Of a DNA stretch of 64,000 bases, positions 35,320 through 43,748 are shown piece after piece. The stretch is from Lachnospira multipara LB2003. GTDB taxonomy: Bacteria > Bacillota > Clostridia > Lachnospirales > Lachnospiraceae. Within the stretch, counting starts at the first letter, position 1; the number at the start of each line of letters is the position of its first letter. The translations under genes and the position numbers were made by a program. The stretch covers positions 100,553 through 164,552 of the forward strand of contig NZ_JNKW01000006.1 of the NCBI RefSeq assembly GCF_000702205.1. Direction: 5' to 3'. The notes below the pieces were generated by a model. The model was not told the origin of the DNA and did no database searches. It saw only the letters and a program-made list of their open reading frames with translations.

Positions 35320-36675
35320 CTACTTTAACGATTCCACCTTACTTGATTCACTTTCAGTCCCTGAATTAAGTTCTGTTTTTACCATTTCAGGGAAGCTATA
35401 TTTAAGGTTTCCAGTGGTGTTAAGTACTGAAATCGTGTAGCTTACAGTCTTATAGCCTTCTTGTTTTAATGTTATTGTCTTGTTGCCATAAGTTTTTTGA
35501 AAACTACAAGGTATAACTCCAACATAAACACTATCTACATAAAGCGCAGCTCCAGTTGGTGCTTCAACAGAAACTGTATATCCGTTAGTGTTATCCTTAG
35601 TTGTAGTTGTCTCCTTAGTTGTTCCTGTACTGCCATTAGATATCATATCTATAACCTTAGTTTTGTAAGATGAATTTACTACGAAGGTTTCAGAATATTG
35701 TTCGTAGTGATTGCAAACCAAGGTTAAATAATGCCTTCCATATTTTAATGAAATAGGCTCTGAATAGTCAACTTCTACATTATCAATGCTAAGAATAGCA
35801 TTACTTGGTGTAATAGAAAAATTGACTGTTCCATACTTGTCTGCCTTTGGCGCATATTCGCTAAAGTCGACACTAGATGTTTCATCCTTGTTAATAGTTA
35901 CAGTCTTAGATGCTGATACATCTTCTAACTGAATTTCTACAGTATACACCCCAACGGGAGAAGTAACAAGCATTCCTTCTGTAACAGCAAATAATTGCTT
36001 GCCAATTGTAACATATCCACCGACGAAAGCATCTAAACCTGTGAATTGAACATATCCATGTCCATTATTTACATCAATAGAATAAAGTTTTTCTCCAATG
36101 CCCCTTAAAGTTAAATTGTCTTGTTTTACTATCTGCGCAATATTAATTCTAGCGCCATCTGATAATACCACAGCATTTTCATCATAATAAAGATTAGTAG
36201 CACCAATTGTAATTTTTCGACTACTTTCATCTACTGTAATATCTGAAACATCACTTCTTTCCCAACTATCAGAATTGCCATAAATAGCATTCGCCTTACC
36301 ATTCTTTCCCACATAAACATCGTAAATCTGGCCAGGCTCAAGAGAAACATCTGCAACTACCTTCTCATAAGCATCCTTAATATCAGTAGCACCTGTATAT
36401 GGAACTTCATATTCTGTGCCAGATGAAATATCTAACATATGAGTCATATCCTTAGCTGTATCTATAAAAGTGAGAACACCTGTAAGAGTAGGCTTTGCTG
36501 TATCTTCCTCTACAATATCGTCTACTTTTTTCACAACTCTGCCAAGAGTAATTGAACTGCCCGGCGTAATTGTGCTTGATTTCTTCGCCTTACCAATGCC
36601 ACTACAAGCAATCTGCGACATAAATAATGTTAAGCATGCTCCCAAGGCAACAAGCTTAATTACATATCTCTTCAT
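35320..36675 (-). CDS. Lipoprotein with PEGA-like domains
   Basis: 451 residues from the ATG at 36675 (GGGGGAT upstream). Residues 1-22 form a lipoprotein signal ending in SQIAC, with the lipidated cysteine. A beta-rich region follows, then a PEGA-like repeat near residues 285-345 and a clear PEGA domain near 370-430 (VSVEAPTGAALYVDSVYVGVIP..GNKTITLKQEGYKTVSYTI). A Thr-rich spacer lies between them. PEGA domains occur in surface and secreted proteins and may contact the cell wall or polysaccharide. It is the first gene of the amino-sugar operon, 37 bp before the aminotransferase, which suggests a link to the surface glycan. Exact role unknown. Confidence 0.75.
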   Translation of the reverse strand: MKRYVIKLVALGACLTLFMSQIACSGIGKAKKSSTITPGSSITLGRVVKKVDDIVEEDTAKPTLTGVLTFIDTAKDMTHMLDISSGTEYEVPYTGATDIKDAYEKVVADVSLEPGQIYDVYVGKNGKANAIYGNSDSWERSDVSDITVDESSRKITIGATNLYYDENAVVLSDGARINIAQIVKQDNLTLRGIGEKLYSIDVNNGHGYVQFTGLDAFVGGYVTIGKQLFAVTEGMLVTSPVGVYTVEIQLEDVSASKTVTINKDETSSVDFSEYAPKADKYGTVNFSITPSNAILSIDNVEVDYSEPISLKYGRHYLTLVCNHYEQYSETFVVNSSYKTKVIDMISNGSTGTTKETTTTKDNTNGYTVSVEAPTGAALYVDSVYVGVIPCSFQKTYGNKTITLKQEGYKTVSYTISVLNTTGNLKYSFPEMVKTELNSGTESESSKVESLK

Positions 36676-36821
36676 AAAATTATCCCCCAAAAATTAGCAA
36701 CCACAATTTAGCGTTACTTACTAATTTACCTATCTACTCCACGTAAATTTTATCACAAAGCTTCGATTATGTGAAGTTTTACAAGTTCACACGCATATGA
36801 ATAAGTTTTATGTTATAATAT

Positions 36822-37027
36822 GTCTTGCATGTAATGCAAGACCCAACGCCCGCCCATTGCGCAGCAATTCTCATGCGGGCTTTCCAAACCACTGTCTTGC
36901 ACGCAGTGCAAGACCCAACGCCCACTCATTGCGCAGCAATTCTAATGCGGGCTTTCAACCCTTGTCTTGCACGTAGTGCAAGACCCAACGCCCGCCTATC
37001 GCGTAGCGATTCTAATGCGGGCTTTCC
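36822..37027 (+). repeat. Tandem array of three palindromic repeat units (forward)
   Basis: Three units of about 65-72 bp start at 36822, 36894 and 36964. Each has a GTCTTGCA-N5-TGCAAGAC hairpin, a CCAACGCCCGC block, a small ATTGCGCAGCAAT-type hairpin and ATGCGGGCTTTC, so the CCGC and GCGG blocks form an outer stem. Loop bases vary while stems are kept. The same unit recurs in reverse at 41041 and 55394. This array fills the 380-bp gap between the lipoprotein and cca. An open frame across it (36825-37034) is repeat-coded and not a gene. Confidence 0.85.
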
Positions 37028-37054
37028 ATTATGAAAAAATAACCCGAGGTTTTT

Positions 37055-38338
37055 ATGAATATCGATGTTAATAAAAATGCTTTTAAAATAGATTTACCAG
37101 AAGACGTTAAATTCGTCATTAATCAAATAGAAAAAAATGGACATTCTGCCTACGCTGTTGGTGGATGTGTCCGCGACACATTACTTAATAAAAAACCGCA
37201 GGATTGGGACATTACCACATCTGCCCTTCCTACACAGGTAAAATCCTTCTTTAGAAGAACAATTGATACTGGAATAGAACACGGCACTGTTACAGTCATG
37301 ATTGACAAAACTGGTTACGAGGTCACAACCTACAGAATTGATGGTGAATATAAAGACGGAAGACATCCCGAATCCGTAGAGTTTTCCGTACGCTTAAGCG
37401 ATGATTTAAGTCGCCGAGATTTTACAATTAATGCTATGGCATACAATGAAACTGACGGATTAGTTGATGAATTTGGTGGAATTACAGATCTTAACAATAA
37501 GATAATCCGTTGCGTTGGAGTTGCCAAAGACCGCTTTAGTGAAGATGCTCTTCGTATGATGAGAGCAATTCGCTTTAGTGCACAGCTTGGTTTTAACATA
37601 GAAGATTCAACAATGAAGGCTATATATGAACTTGCACCAACAATAAATAAGATCAGTATGGAAAGAGTTCATGTAGAACTAGGAAAGACACTGGTTTCCG
37701 CTAATCCAGAACGATGTCTTTTATATTCAAAAACAGGACTTTTTAAGGAAATTCTTCCTCTTATAGATGAAGCTCTTACTAACAAACACGTTAATAAGAC
37801 CTTAAAAGCCCTAAAGCATATTCCTGATGACTATGATTTAAATTTAACACTACGAATGCGTTATGCCCTTTTATTCTCATCACTTGGAAGCGAAAGTGCA
37901 ACAAAAACCCTAAAAGATTTGAAAATGGATAATGTTACAATAAAACTTGTTGCTTCAATAATCGAAGCTAGCCAAAATGAAATTGCAGAGACAGAACCAG
38001 CCATAAGAGAAGCCCTAAGGCGACTAGGCAGTGATATTTTCTATTTATCACTTGATTACCAAAAAGCCCTAACACTTGCGGCTTCAGATTTAACGGGAAT
38101 AACAAATCCTGTTAAATTATCTCACTATGAGAACCTTAGGAAAATGGCTAAGGAAATCATTGACCGAGGAGACTGCTTCTCTATAAAAAGTCTAGATATT
38201 TCTGGTAACGACTTATTAGAATTTGGTTTATCTGGAAAAGATATAGGAAAGACTTTAGAATACCTCTTAGATTTATGTATTGAGAATCCTCGACTTAATG
38301 AAAAATCCACATTAATTAGCATGATTCCAAGAGACTAA
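37055..38338 (+). CDS. cca: CCA-adding tRNA nucleotidyltransferase
   Basis: 427 residues. It adds or repairs the 3' CCA end of tRNAs. The class II nucleotidyltransferase head is complete: YAVGGCVRDTLLNKKPQDWDI near residue 33 contains the GG and DxD motifs. RTIDTGIEHGTVTVMI, RDFTINAMAYN and EDALRMMRAIRFSAQLGF follow. The helical neck and body fill the rest. RBS strength is modest (CCGAGG seven bases upstream). It stands alone between a repeat array and a terminator. Confidence 0.93.
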   Translation: MNIDVNKNAFKIDLPEDVKFVINQIEKNGHSAYAVGGCVRDTLLNKKPQDWDITTSALPTQVKSFFRRTIDTGIEHGTVTVMIDKTGYEVTTYRIDGEYKDGRHPESVEFSVRLSDDLSRRDFTINAMAYNETDGLVDEFGGITDLNNKIIRCVGVAKDRFSEDALRMMRAIRFSAQLGFNIEDSTMKAIYELAPTINKISMERVHVELGKTLVSANPERCLLYSKTGLFKEILPLIDEALTNKHVNKTLKALKHIPDDYDLNLTLRMRYALLFSSLGSESATKTLKDLKMDNVTIKLVASIIEASQNEIAETEPAIREALRRLGSDIFYLSLDYQKALTLAASDLTGITNPVKLSHYENLRKMAKEIIDRGDCFSIKSLDISGNDLLEFGLSGKDIGKTLEYLLDLCIENPRLNEKSTLISMIPRD

Positions 38339-38360
38339 TTAAATAATCACGTATTATAAT

Positions 38361-38399
38361 AAAAAGTCATTTTTGGCAAATGCCAAAAATGACTTTCTT
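38361..38399 (+). terminator. cca terminator; left member of a duplicated hairpin pair
   Basis: A perfect 16-bp stem with arms AAAGTCATTTTTGGCA and TGCCAAAAATGACTTT and an AA loop, flanked by A and T runs so it can act on both strands. An almost identical hairpin lies at 39984-40027. The two bracket the LytTR/secreted-peptide cassette. Confidence 0.85.
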
Positions 38400-38420
38400 A
38401 ATTTTACCTAATCAATATTT

Positions 38421-38433
38421 CCACTTATTCTAT
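38421..38433 (+). promoter_or_regulatory. Shared 13-mer upstream of the LytTR gene
   Basis: CCACTTATTCTAT at 38421-38433 is repeated exactly at 39102-39114, upstream of the secreted-peptide gene, in the same orientation. A partial second CACTTAT lies 18 bp downstream here. LytTR proteins bind short direct repeats, so this is a candidate autoregulatory site. Confidence 0.45.
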
Positions 38434-38519
38434 CCTATACACTTATATAAATATTTATTGTATCATATAATAAAACAATAAATGAATTTAATCGTAATGC
38501 AACAAAACAAGGAGACATA

Positions 38520-39098
38520 ATGATAAAAATTGCGATATTAAATAAGAAAAAACACATGCTTGAAAAATTACATAACATTATTTTAGAATACTCTTTTAGA
38601 CGAAATATAGAGATAATTATCGACGAATTTATACATGAGAATGAGTTATACTCTATAAAAAGTAACCATGATTTAATCATAAAACAAGAAGACTTGCCAA
38701 ATGAAACAATATATAAAGAAACAGTTTTTAATATTATCGACGAATTTTTCCAAACCATAAATGATAGCAAAAAATATATTATTCTAAAGCAAGGACTAGA
38801 CCAAAAAATTATAAAAATTAAAGATATACTTTTTATTGAGGCATTTGGAAAACTCAGTTTAGTTCATGTGTTAACTGAAAACAGGGTAATAGAATCAACA
38901 GAACTATTAGCCTCATTAGAAAAAAGACTTGATAATAAATTCTGTAGATGTCATCGATCTTGTCTTGTAAATTTACGACATGTTATATCATATAATCAAA
39001 CACACGCTATATTAATAACCGGAACTAAAGTAGACATAAGCAGAAGAAAGCATAAATTTTTCGAAGAAAAATATAATCATCTATCTTACAAAAAATAA
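38520..39098 (+). CDS. LytTR-domain transcriptional regulator
   Basis: 192 residues. The C-terminal 100 residues form a LytTR DNA-binding domain: QKIIKIKDILFIEAFGKLSLVHV, KRLDNKFCRCHRSCLVNLRHV and a final basic VDISRRKHKFFEEKY. The first 85 residues are too short and lack the aspartate set of a normal receiver, so it is not a standard response regulator. No histidine kinase lies beside it. AAGGAGACATA precedes the ATG. LytTR regulators often control bacteriocin or virulence operons. The next gene encodes a small secreted protein with a shared upstream motif, so local control is likely. Confidence 0.85.
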   Translation: MIKIAILNKKKHMLEKLHNIILEYSFRRNIEIIIDEFIHENELYSIKSNHDLIIKQEDLPNETIYKETVFNIIDEFFQTINDSKKYIILKQGLDQKIIKIKDILFIEAFGKLSLVHVLTENRVIESTELLASLEKRLDNKFCRCHRSCLVNLRHVISYNQTHAILITGTKVDISRRKHKFFEEKYNHLSYKK

Positions 39099-39101
39099 TA
39101 A

Positions 39102-39114
39102 CCACTTATTCTAT
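39102..39114 (+). promoter_or_regulatory. Shared 13-mer upstream of the secreted-peptide gene
   Basis: An exact copy of the CCACTTATTCTAT motif at 38421, 55 bp before the start of the secreted-protein gene. A weaker AACTCAT follows 22 bp downstream, the spacing expected for a LytTR direct repeat pair. Confidence 0.45.
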
Positions 39115-39168
39115 GTTAATAATTAACTCATAATTTTATGATATATTCTTCTAAAAGGAGGTATATAT

Positions 39169-39693
39169 ATGAGCAAAAAAAAGACATCTATAGTAATAAC
39201 TTGGATATTATTACTTATATTAATTATGAATATGGGGCTATCCTCAGTATTTGCAGCAGAAAATAACTATCAAAGTTATTGTATTGAAGTGGATGATTTA
39301 ATTCAATATAATAACACAACAAATATTGAATTAAGTAATGATAAACTTAAAGAATTAAACATCCTAGCTACAGAGATGAATCTAAATGATCAAGATATTG
39401 ATGAAATCCAAAAATTATATAAAGAATATCATCAATATAATCAGATAGAAGATAGCAAAATAAAAGCTAAAATAGTAAAAAAAGTCGTAAAATTAATTGT
39501 TCCACTAACCGGAAAAGCTTTAAAAGCTGCGGGTGTAAAAGTAACTGAAAAAGGATTAGCTGATATAACAAACTTTTTATTTGAATGGGAAGGTCCATTA
39601 CAAGATGGTATTGAACAAGCATTAATAAGCATAGGTGCACCTAAAACTGTTGCTCATTGGTCAGCAAAAACAATAATGTTTGTTCTTTTTTAA
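39169..39693 (+). CDS. Secreted bacteriocin-like protein (putative)
   Basis: 174 residues with a clear signal peptide (basic start, hydrophobic core IVITWILLLILIMNMGL, likely cleavage after SSVFAA). The middle (about 30-100) is acidic and helical and could be a propeptide. The last 70 residues are cationic then amphipathic: KIKAKIVKKVVKLIVPLTGKA, AAGVKVTEKG and a hydrophobic end. This shape recalls large class II or closticin-type bacteriocins that are released from a longer precursor. AAGGAGG precedes the ATG. A LytTR regulator lies upstream and a small 3-TM protein 12 bp downstream, the usual regulator-peptide-immunity order. No family is firmly recognised. Confidence 0.5.
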   Translation: MSKKKTSIVITWILLLILIMNMGLSSVFAAENNYQSYCIEVDDLIQYNNTTNIELSNDKLKELNILATEMNLNDQDIDEIQKLYKEYHQYNQIEDSKIKAKIVKKVVKLIVPLTGKALKAAGVKVTEKGLADITNFLFEWEGPLQDGIEQALISIGAPKTVAHWSAKTIMFVLF

Positions 39694-39705
39694 CCTGGAG
39701 GCATT

Positions 39706-39984
39706 ATGAATAATAAAGACAAAGAAAACTTAGCAAATTCAATAACATTCTCTATACTTATGGCTATTGCACTTATAGCTTGTATAGCAATGTATGTAAT
39801 AAAATTCATTACAGATAAAACGCTACTAAGTCCATATCTATTCTCTATCCCTTTCTTTTTAGGATACGCAATTAACTTTATCTTAAATGCCAGTCTTAAA
39901 AAAGAAAAGAAATATATACTATATGCCCTTATAGCAATTATTTTATTTATTATAGATATAATTTTACTTGTGAATAAGTATTAG
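39706..39984 (+). CDS. Small 3-TM membrane protein, putative immunity protein
   Basis: 92 residues with three hydrophobic helices (about residues 14-33, 42-60 and 69-88) and a polar N-terminus. It follows the secreted-protein gene by 12 bp with CTGGAGG at its start, so the two are co-translated. A clear paralogue lies at 40740-41024: FSILMAIALIACIAMYVIKFIT here versus FTALMGLAAIGCVVMYVYNFIT there. Small membrane proteins directly behind a bacteriocin gene are commonly immunity factors, and that is the inference here. Confidence 0.6.
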   Translation: MNNKDKENLANSITFSILMAIALIACIAMYVIKFITDKTLLSPYLFSIPFFLGYAINFILNASLKKEKKYILYALIAIILFIIDIILLVNKY

Positions 39985-40027
39985 AAAAGAAAGTCATTTT
40001 TGGTAAATGCCAAAAATGACTTTCTTT
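39984..40027. terminator. Bidirectional terminator; right member of the duplicated hairpin pair
   Basis: Arms AAAAGAAAGTCATTTTTGG and CCAAAAATGACTTTCTTTT with a 6-base loop. It serves the convergent 3-TM gene (plus) and pseudouridine synthase gene (minus). The core matches the cca terminator at 38361 apart from one loop-proximal base. Confidence 0.85.
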
Positions 40028-40735
40028 TTATTTACTTCTTGTAAATTTCTGACCATCGACTTCTAATTCAACTGCAGCCAATGCTATAGTGTTTCTTCTT
40101 AATCTATACTTTTTAGTTAACAAATCAAATTCTTCCATTGAAATACTCTTTTTATTTTTATCTCTTAAAAATTGATTTGCAATTTCCAAATACTTATAAT
40201 CACCTAAAATGGCATGTCCTCGTGATGCAAATTGAACTCTAATTTGGTGATGTCTTCCAGTCATAAGCTTAATTCTTATTCTGCTTACTTTACTTTCTTC
40301 ATCATAGGATAAAAGCTCATATTCTAATCTAGCTTCCTTAAAATCTTCATTATCTTGCATAGATTGTGTCATATCACAAATGCTACTTGTATTATTAACC
40401 TTATCATGAATTAAATAATCCACCAATGTCTCTTTTTTGCAATCAACTTTTCCATAAACATAAGCCTCATATATCTTACTTATAGAGCCTTTGTCCTGTA
40501 CTTCTCTAGAATATCTTGCAGCAGCTTCCTTATTCTTTGCAAATAAGACCAAACCTGCTACTGGCCTATCCAATCTATTAATAATTGCTGCATAAACCTC
40601 TTCTTTTTTCTTTTTTCTATATGCCAAGACTTCTGACACTAGATCTACATCAAGGCTTTTTCCACTTTGTGAGAGCTGTCCAGCCTTCTTATCCACAATT
40701 AATTTGTCTTTATCCTCATAAATTACCTTTAACAT
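40028..40735 (-). CDS. RluA-family RNA pseudouridine synthase
   Basis: 235 residues. It isomerises uridine to pseudouridine in RNA, most likely rRNA. The catalytic motif IINRLDRPVAGLVLFAK near residue 48 holds the essential aspartate (N replaces H in the usual HRLD). KIYEAYVYGKV and GRHHQIRVQFASRGHAILGDYKY are also family marks. There is no S4 domain, so it is closer to short RluA/TruC-like enzymes. The minus-strand gene downstream of the small 94-residue protein is separated by only 4 bp from it. The exact RNA target is unknown. Confidence 0.88.
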   Translation of the reverse strand: MLKVIYEDKDKLIVDKKAGQLSQSGKSLDVDLVSEVLAYRKKKKEEVYAAIINRLDRPVAGLVLFAKNKEAAARYSREVQDKGSISKIYEAYVYGKVDCKKETLVDYLIHDKVNNTSSICDMTQSMQDNEDFKEARLEYELLSYDEESKVSRIRIKLMTGRHHQIRVQFASRGHAILGDYKYLEIANQFLRDKNKKSISMEEFDLLTKKYRLRRNTIALAAVELEVDGQKFTRSK

Positions 40736-40739
40736 TCTT

Positions 40740-41024
40740 TTACCTTAGCGCGAAAACTAAAAATACGCTGTTCCCTAATAATAAAATACAAGCTATTCCT
40801 ACAAGAATACTAATCTTATCCTTATCAAATATACCTTTTGTTATAAATCGAATTGCATATCCACAAAAAATTACGGCTGAAAGTACGTGCGGCCTTACCC
40901 ATACTGTATTAGTAATGAAATTATATACGTACATAACAACGCATCCAATCGCCGCAAGTCCCATCAATGCTGTAAATGCAATCGAATTAGCTCGCATATT
41001 ACTTTCATCGTCATTTTTTTTCAT
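40740..41024 (-). CDS. Orphan paralogue of the 3-TM putative immunity protein
   Basis: 94 residues, three transmembrane helices, aligned end to end with the protein at 39706 (SIAFTALMGLAAIGCVVMYVYNFIT, then a second and third helix of the same spacing). It has no secreted-peptide gene beside it and sits on the opposite strand, 4 bp upstream of a pseudouridine synthase gene. GAGGAGAATT precedes the start. Orphan immunity paralogues are common near bacteriocin loci and can protect against related peptides. Here this is inference from paralogy. Confidence 0.55.
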   Translation of the reverse strand: MKKNDDESNMRANSIAFTALMGLAAIGCVVMYVYNFITNTVWVRPHVLSAVIFCGYAIRFITKGIFDKDKISILVGIACILLLGNSVFLVFALR

Positions 41025-41040
41025 AAATTCTCCTCAATAA

Positions 41041-41222
41041 TACGCCCGCATTTTATTGCTGCGATGGGCGGGCGTTGGGTCTTGCAACTTCGTTGCAAGT
41101 TTTCTTGGGAAAGCCCGCATTAGAATTTGCTTCGCAAATGCGCGGGCGTTGGGTCTTGAAAGCCCGCATTAGAATCGCTTCGCGATCAGCGGGCGTTAGG
41201 TCTTGCAATAAAATTGCAAGAC
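41041..41222 (-). repeat. Array of the palindromic repeat (reverse orientation)
   Basis: Three units, partly degenerate, opposite in orientation to the array at 36822. Each has GAAAGCCCGCATTAGAAT, a small AT-variable hairpin, GCGGGCGTT(G/A)GGTCTTGCAA and the CTTGCAA-N-TTGCAAG stem. The middle unit has lost its TGCAAGAC stem. With the 36822 array it forms inverted flanks around a 4-kb block (cca, LytTR cassette, pseudouridine synthase, orphan 3-TM gene). Confidence 0.85.
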
Positions 41223-41225
41223 AGG

Positions 41226-41915
41226 TTACATCTTAAATCTGTAGCCTACGCCCCAAATTGTTTCGATGTACTGTGGCTTTGATGTATCATATTCGATTTT
41301 TTCACGAATCTTCTTTATATGTACTGTAACTGTTGCAATATCACCGATTGAATCCATGTCCCAAATTTCCTTAAATAATTCATCCTTTGTAAAGACATGA
41401 TTTGGGTTTTCTGCAAGGAATGTAAGAAGATCAAATTCCTTAGTTGTAAAGGCTTTTTCCTCACCATTGACAAACACACGTCTTGCTGTCTTATCAATCT
41501 TGATACCTCTTACTTCAATAATATCATTAGCTGGCTTGCCACTACTTACAAGTCTTTCATATCTTGCAAGATGTGCCTTAACTCTAGCAACCAATTCACT
41601 TGGTGAAAAAGGCTTTGTCATGTAATCATCTGCACCTACTCCAAGTCCACGAATCTTATCAATGTCTTCCTTCTTAGCTGAAACCATAATAATAGGTGTG
41701 TCCTTACTTTCTCTAATAGTCTTGCAAATCTCAAAACCATCAACACCTGGTAACATAATATCAAGAATAAAAATGTCATAATCATTTTCAAGAGCCTCTG
41801 CCATTCCTGATGTTCCATCTGAACAAACAGTTACTTCAAAACCATTTAATTCTAAATAATCCTTTTCAATTTCTGCAATTGCATCTTCATCTTCTACAAT
41901 AAGAATCTTACTCAT
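41226..41915 (-). CDS. OmpR/PhoB-type response regulator
   Basis: 229 residues from the ATG at 41915 (GGAGG five bases upstream). The receiver domain has ILIVEDEDAI with the acidic pair, FILDIMLPGVDG with the phosphorylated aspartate near 52, a serine (VSAKKEDI) and K in MTKPFSPSEL. The winged-helix output domain fills the C-terminus (FTTKEFDLLTFLAENPNHVF, TVTVHIKKIREKIE, ETIWGVGYRF). It pairs with the histidine kinase 32 bp downstream. The repeat array lies just after its stop. The stimulus and targets are unknown. Confidence 0.94.
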   Translation of the reverse strand: MSKILIVEDEDAIAEIEKDYLELNGFEVTVCSDGTSGMAEALENDYDIFILDIMLPGVDGFEICKTIRESKDTPIIMVSAKKEDIDKIRGLGVGADDYMTKPFSPSELVARVKAHLARYERLVSSGKPANDIIEVRGIKIDKTARRVFVNGEEKAFTTKEFDLLTFLAENPNHVFTKDELFKEIWDMDSIGDIATVTVHIKKIREKIEYDTSKPQYIETIWGVGYRFKM

Positions 41916-41947
41916 ATTAACCTCCAAAAGTCGATTTTTTTCAATTA

Positions 41948-43465
41948 TTATTTTTGTTCACTGGTGCAAGTCAACTCTTTTTTTCTGTATTTAGGTAACT
42001 TTAAATGCATTGTTGTACCTTGACCTTCAACAGATTCTGCCCATATTTTTCCTTTGTGGTCTTCCACAATTTTCTTAACAATAGCAAGTCCAATGCCGCT
42101 ACCACCTTGTTTAGAATTTCTTGAATCATCAGTTCTATAGAACCTTTCAAAAATTCTTTCCAAATCCTTGCTAGCAATACCCTTACCATTATCACTAAAT
42201 TGGACATGAACATATTCACCTTCATCGTAAATATCAATTCCAATTTTTCCCTGGCGGCCTTCCACCATGTATTTTTCAGAATTACTAATAATATTGTTAA
42301 CTACTCTCTTTAACTGTTCCGGATCCACACATACATAAGCCGCTTCTGTTAAATGAGATTGATACTCTAAATCAATCTGACTTGCCTCAAGTTCAACACT
42401 AATTTCCTCAATGCAGTCATTAAAATAATCTCCTGCACTAATCTTAGTAAACACATAAGGCACTCTGTTAGTATCAAGCCTTGAATAAATTGACAACTCA
42501 TCAATCAATTTATCCATGTCATTTACTTTATTAGCAATAGTCTTAATGTATTTTTGTCGTTTTTCTTCAGTGTTAGCTATACCATCTTGTAAGCCTTCAA
42601 CATAGCCCTTAATAGCGGTAAGTGGTGTTTTTAAGTCATGTGAAATATTTCTAATTAAGTCTTTTTCTTCCATATCAGATTTTAATTTTGCTTCTGAGTT
42701 TTCCTTTAGAATAAGTCGCATTTCTTCAAAATCCTTGCAAAGTTGACCTATTTCATCATTACTTACCCTTGGCATCTTAAAATCGAAATTACCATCTTTA
42801 ATATTATTAGTTGCTAATTTCAATTTGTTAATTGGCTTTATTATTGAATTATAAATCCACACACTTAGTATAATTGCCGTAAGAACAAGCACTATCATTA
42901 TAGCTAGCGCAAACATGGTAAATGAATTACGTATCTGTGGAACTGTCTGGGTTATAGATGTCAAAATCGATACGTTATATACGTTTCCTTCGCTATCAGT
43001 AAAACACAAGGTCTTTATAATTGACTGATAATCACTTTGATAAAATCCCGAATCACATATTTGCCCATTTTCCGGTGCAGATACGTCTGGTAAAATTTCT
43101 TCAAGTTCAGTTTTTGAAAAAGAAGTCGAATTAAAAAGTAACACACCATTCCATGTTACAACTAAATCTGATAACTTCGTCTTTAACTCAGATGAAATCT
43201 CCCTTAGCGTTGCCTCATCAGAAAAACTATCAGGATCGGATTCAGCTCTCTCTATCATGGACTGATAAATACCATTGGTTACCTCACTAATTAAGGTTCC
43301 ATTAGAATAGATACTCTCGATACCTATTTTTTTCTTAACACCATAGAATTGTTTATAATTGTATGATTGCCATTCTAATATTAAAAATGCCGCTGCACTA
43401 AATAGAACTACCGGCATTAATATCATGGTTATAAATGATATTTTTAATTTATTTTTAAGCTTCAT
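41948..43465 (-). CDS. Membrane histidine kinase with HAMP domain
   Basis: 505 residues, partner of the response regulator. TM helix 1 is about residues 8-28, an extracellular sensor of about 150 residues follows, and TM helix 2 is about 180-203. A HAMP domain (about 204-256) leads to HisKA with the phospho-acceptor in IRNISHDLKTPLTAIKGY near residue 275. The HATPase domain has NIISNSEKYM (N box), FSDNGKGI (G1), FERFYRTDDSRN and GGSGIGLAIVKKIVEDHKG (G2). It precedes the regulator gene in the transcript. The sensor ligand is not recognisable. The closest general class is the extracytoplasmic-sensing kinases. Confidence 0.93.
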   Translation of the reverse strand: MKLKNKLKISFITMILMPVVLFSAAAFLILEWQSYNYKQFYGVKKKIGIESIYSNGTLISEVTNGIYQSMIERAESDPDSFSDEATLREISSELKTKLSDLVVTWNGVLLFNSTSFSKTELEEILPDVSAPENGQICDSGFYQSDYQSIIKTLCFTDSEGNVYNVSILTSITQTVPQIRNSFTMFALAIMIVLVLTAIILSVWIYNSIIKPINKLKLATNNIKDGNFDFKMPRVSNDEIGQLCKDFEEMRLILKENSEAKLKSDMEEKDLIRNISHDLKTPLTAIKGYVEGLQDGIANTEEKRQKYIKTIANKVNDMDKLIDELSIYSRLDTNRVPYVFTKISAGDYFNDCIEEISVELEASQIDLEYQSHLTEAAYVCVDPEQLKRVVNNIISNSEKYMVEGRQGKIGIDIYDEGEYVHVQFSDNGKGIASKDLERIFERFYRTDDSRNSKQGGSGIGLAIVKKIVEDHKGKIWAESVEGQGTTMHLKLPKYRKKELTCTSEQK

Positions 43466-43748
43466 AGATTTGCCTTTACTAATTTATTATTTTAATAAAG
43501 ATATTTTATCACAAATATAACCATTTGTTTATGATTTAACGATGAAAAGAATAAACATTACATAAATTTTCATCTAAAGCTAAATTTTCGTTTAATTCCT
43601 TTCAATCACCATTTGTTATCGTTTTGACAAAGTCAGTCATCCCGCCTACATCAATAGTTTAAAGCAATTATTTTAGCTATTCGTTAAATTTTTCTCAATC
43701 TAGTTCCCTCAAATCCGCATAAAATCTGCAACTTTCGCAAATTTGTCG

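Noticed and set aside
36822..37027. CRISPR array
   Set aside because: Units are about 70 bp, contiguous and self-complementary throughout, with no unique spacers and no cas genes nearby.
36825..37034. A 69-codon plus-strand open frame with a repeated peptide
   Set aside because: It is only the translation of three tandem palindromic DNA repeats, with no ribosome binding site.
41226..43465. Vancomycin-resistance-type VanRS system
   Set aside because: The response regulator and kinase are of the general OmpR/HAMP class, and no van ligase or dipeptidase genes are nearby.
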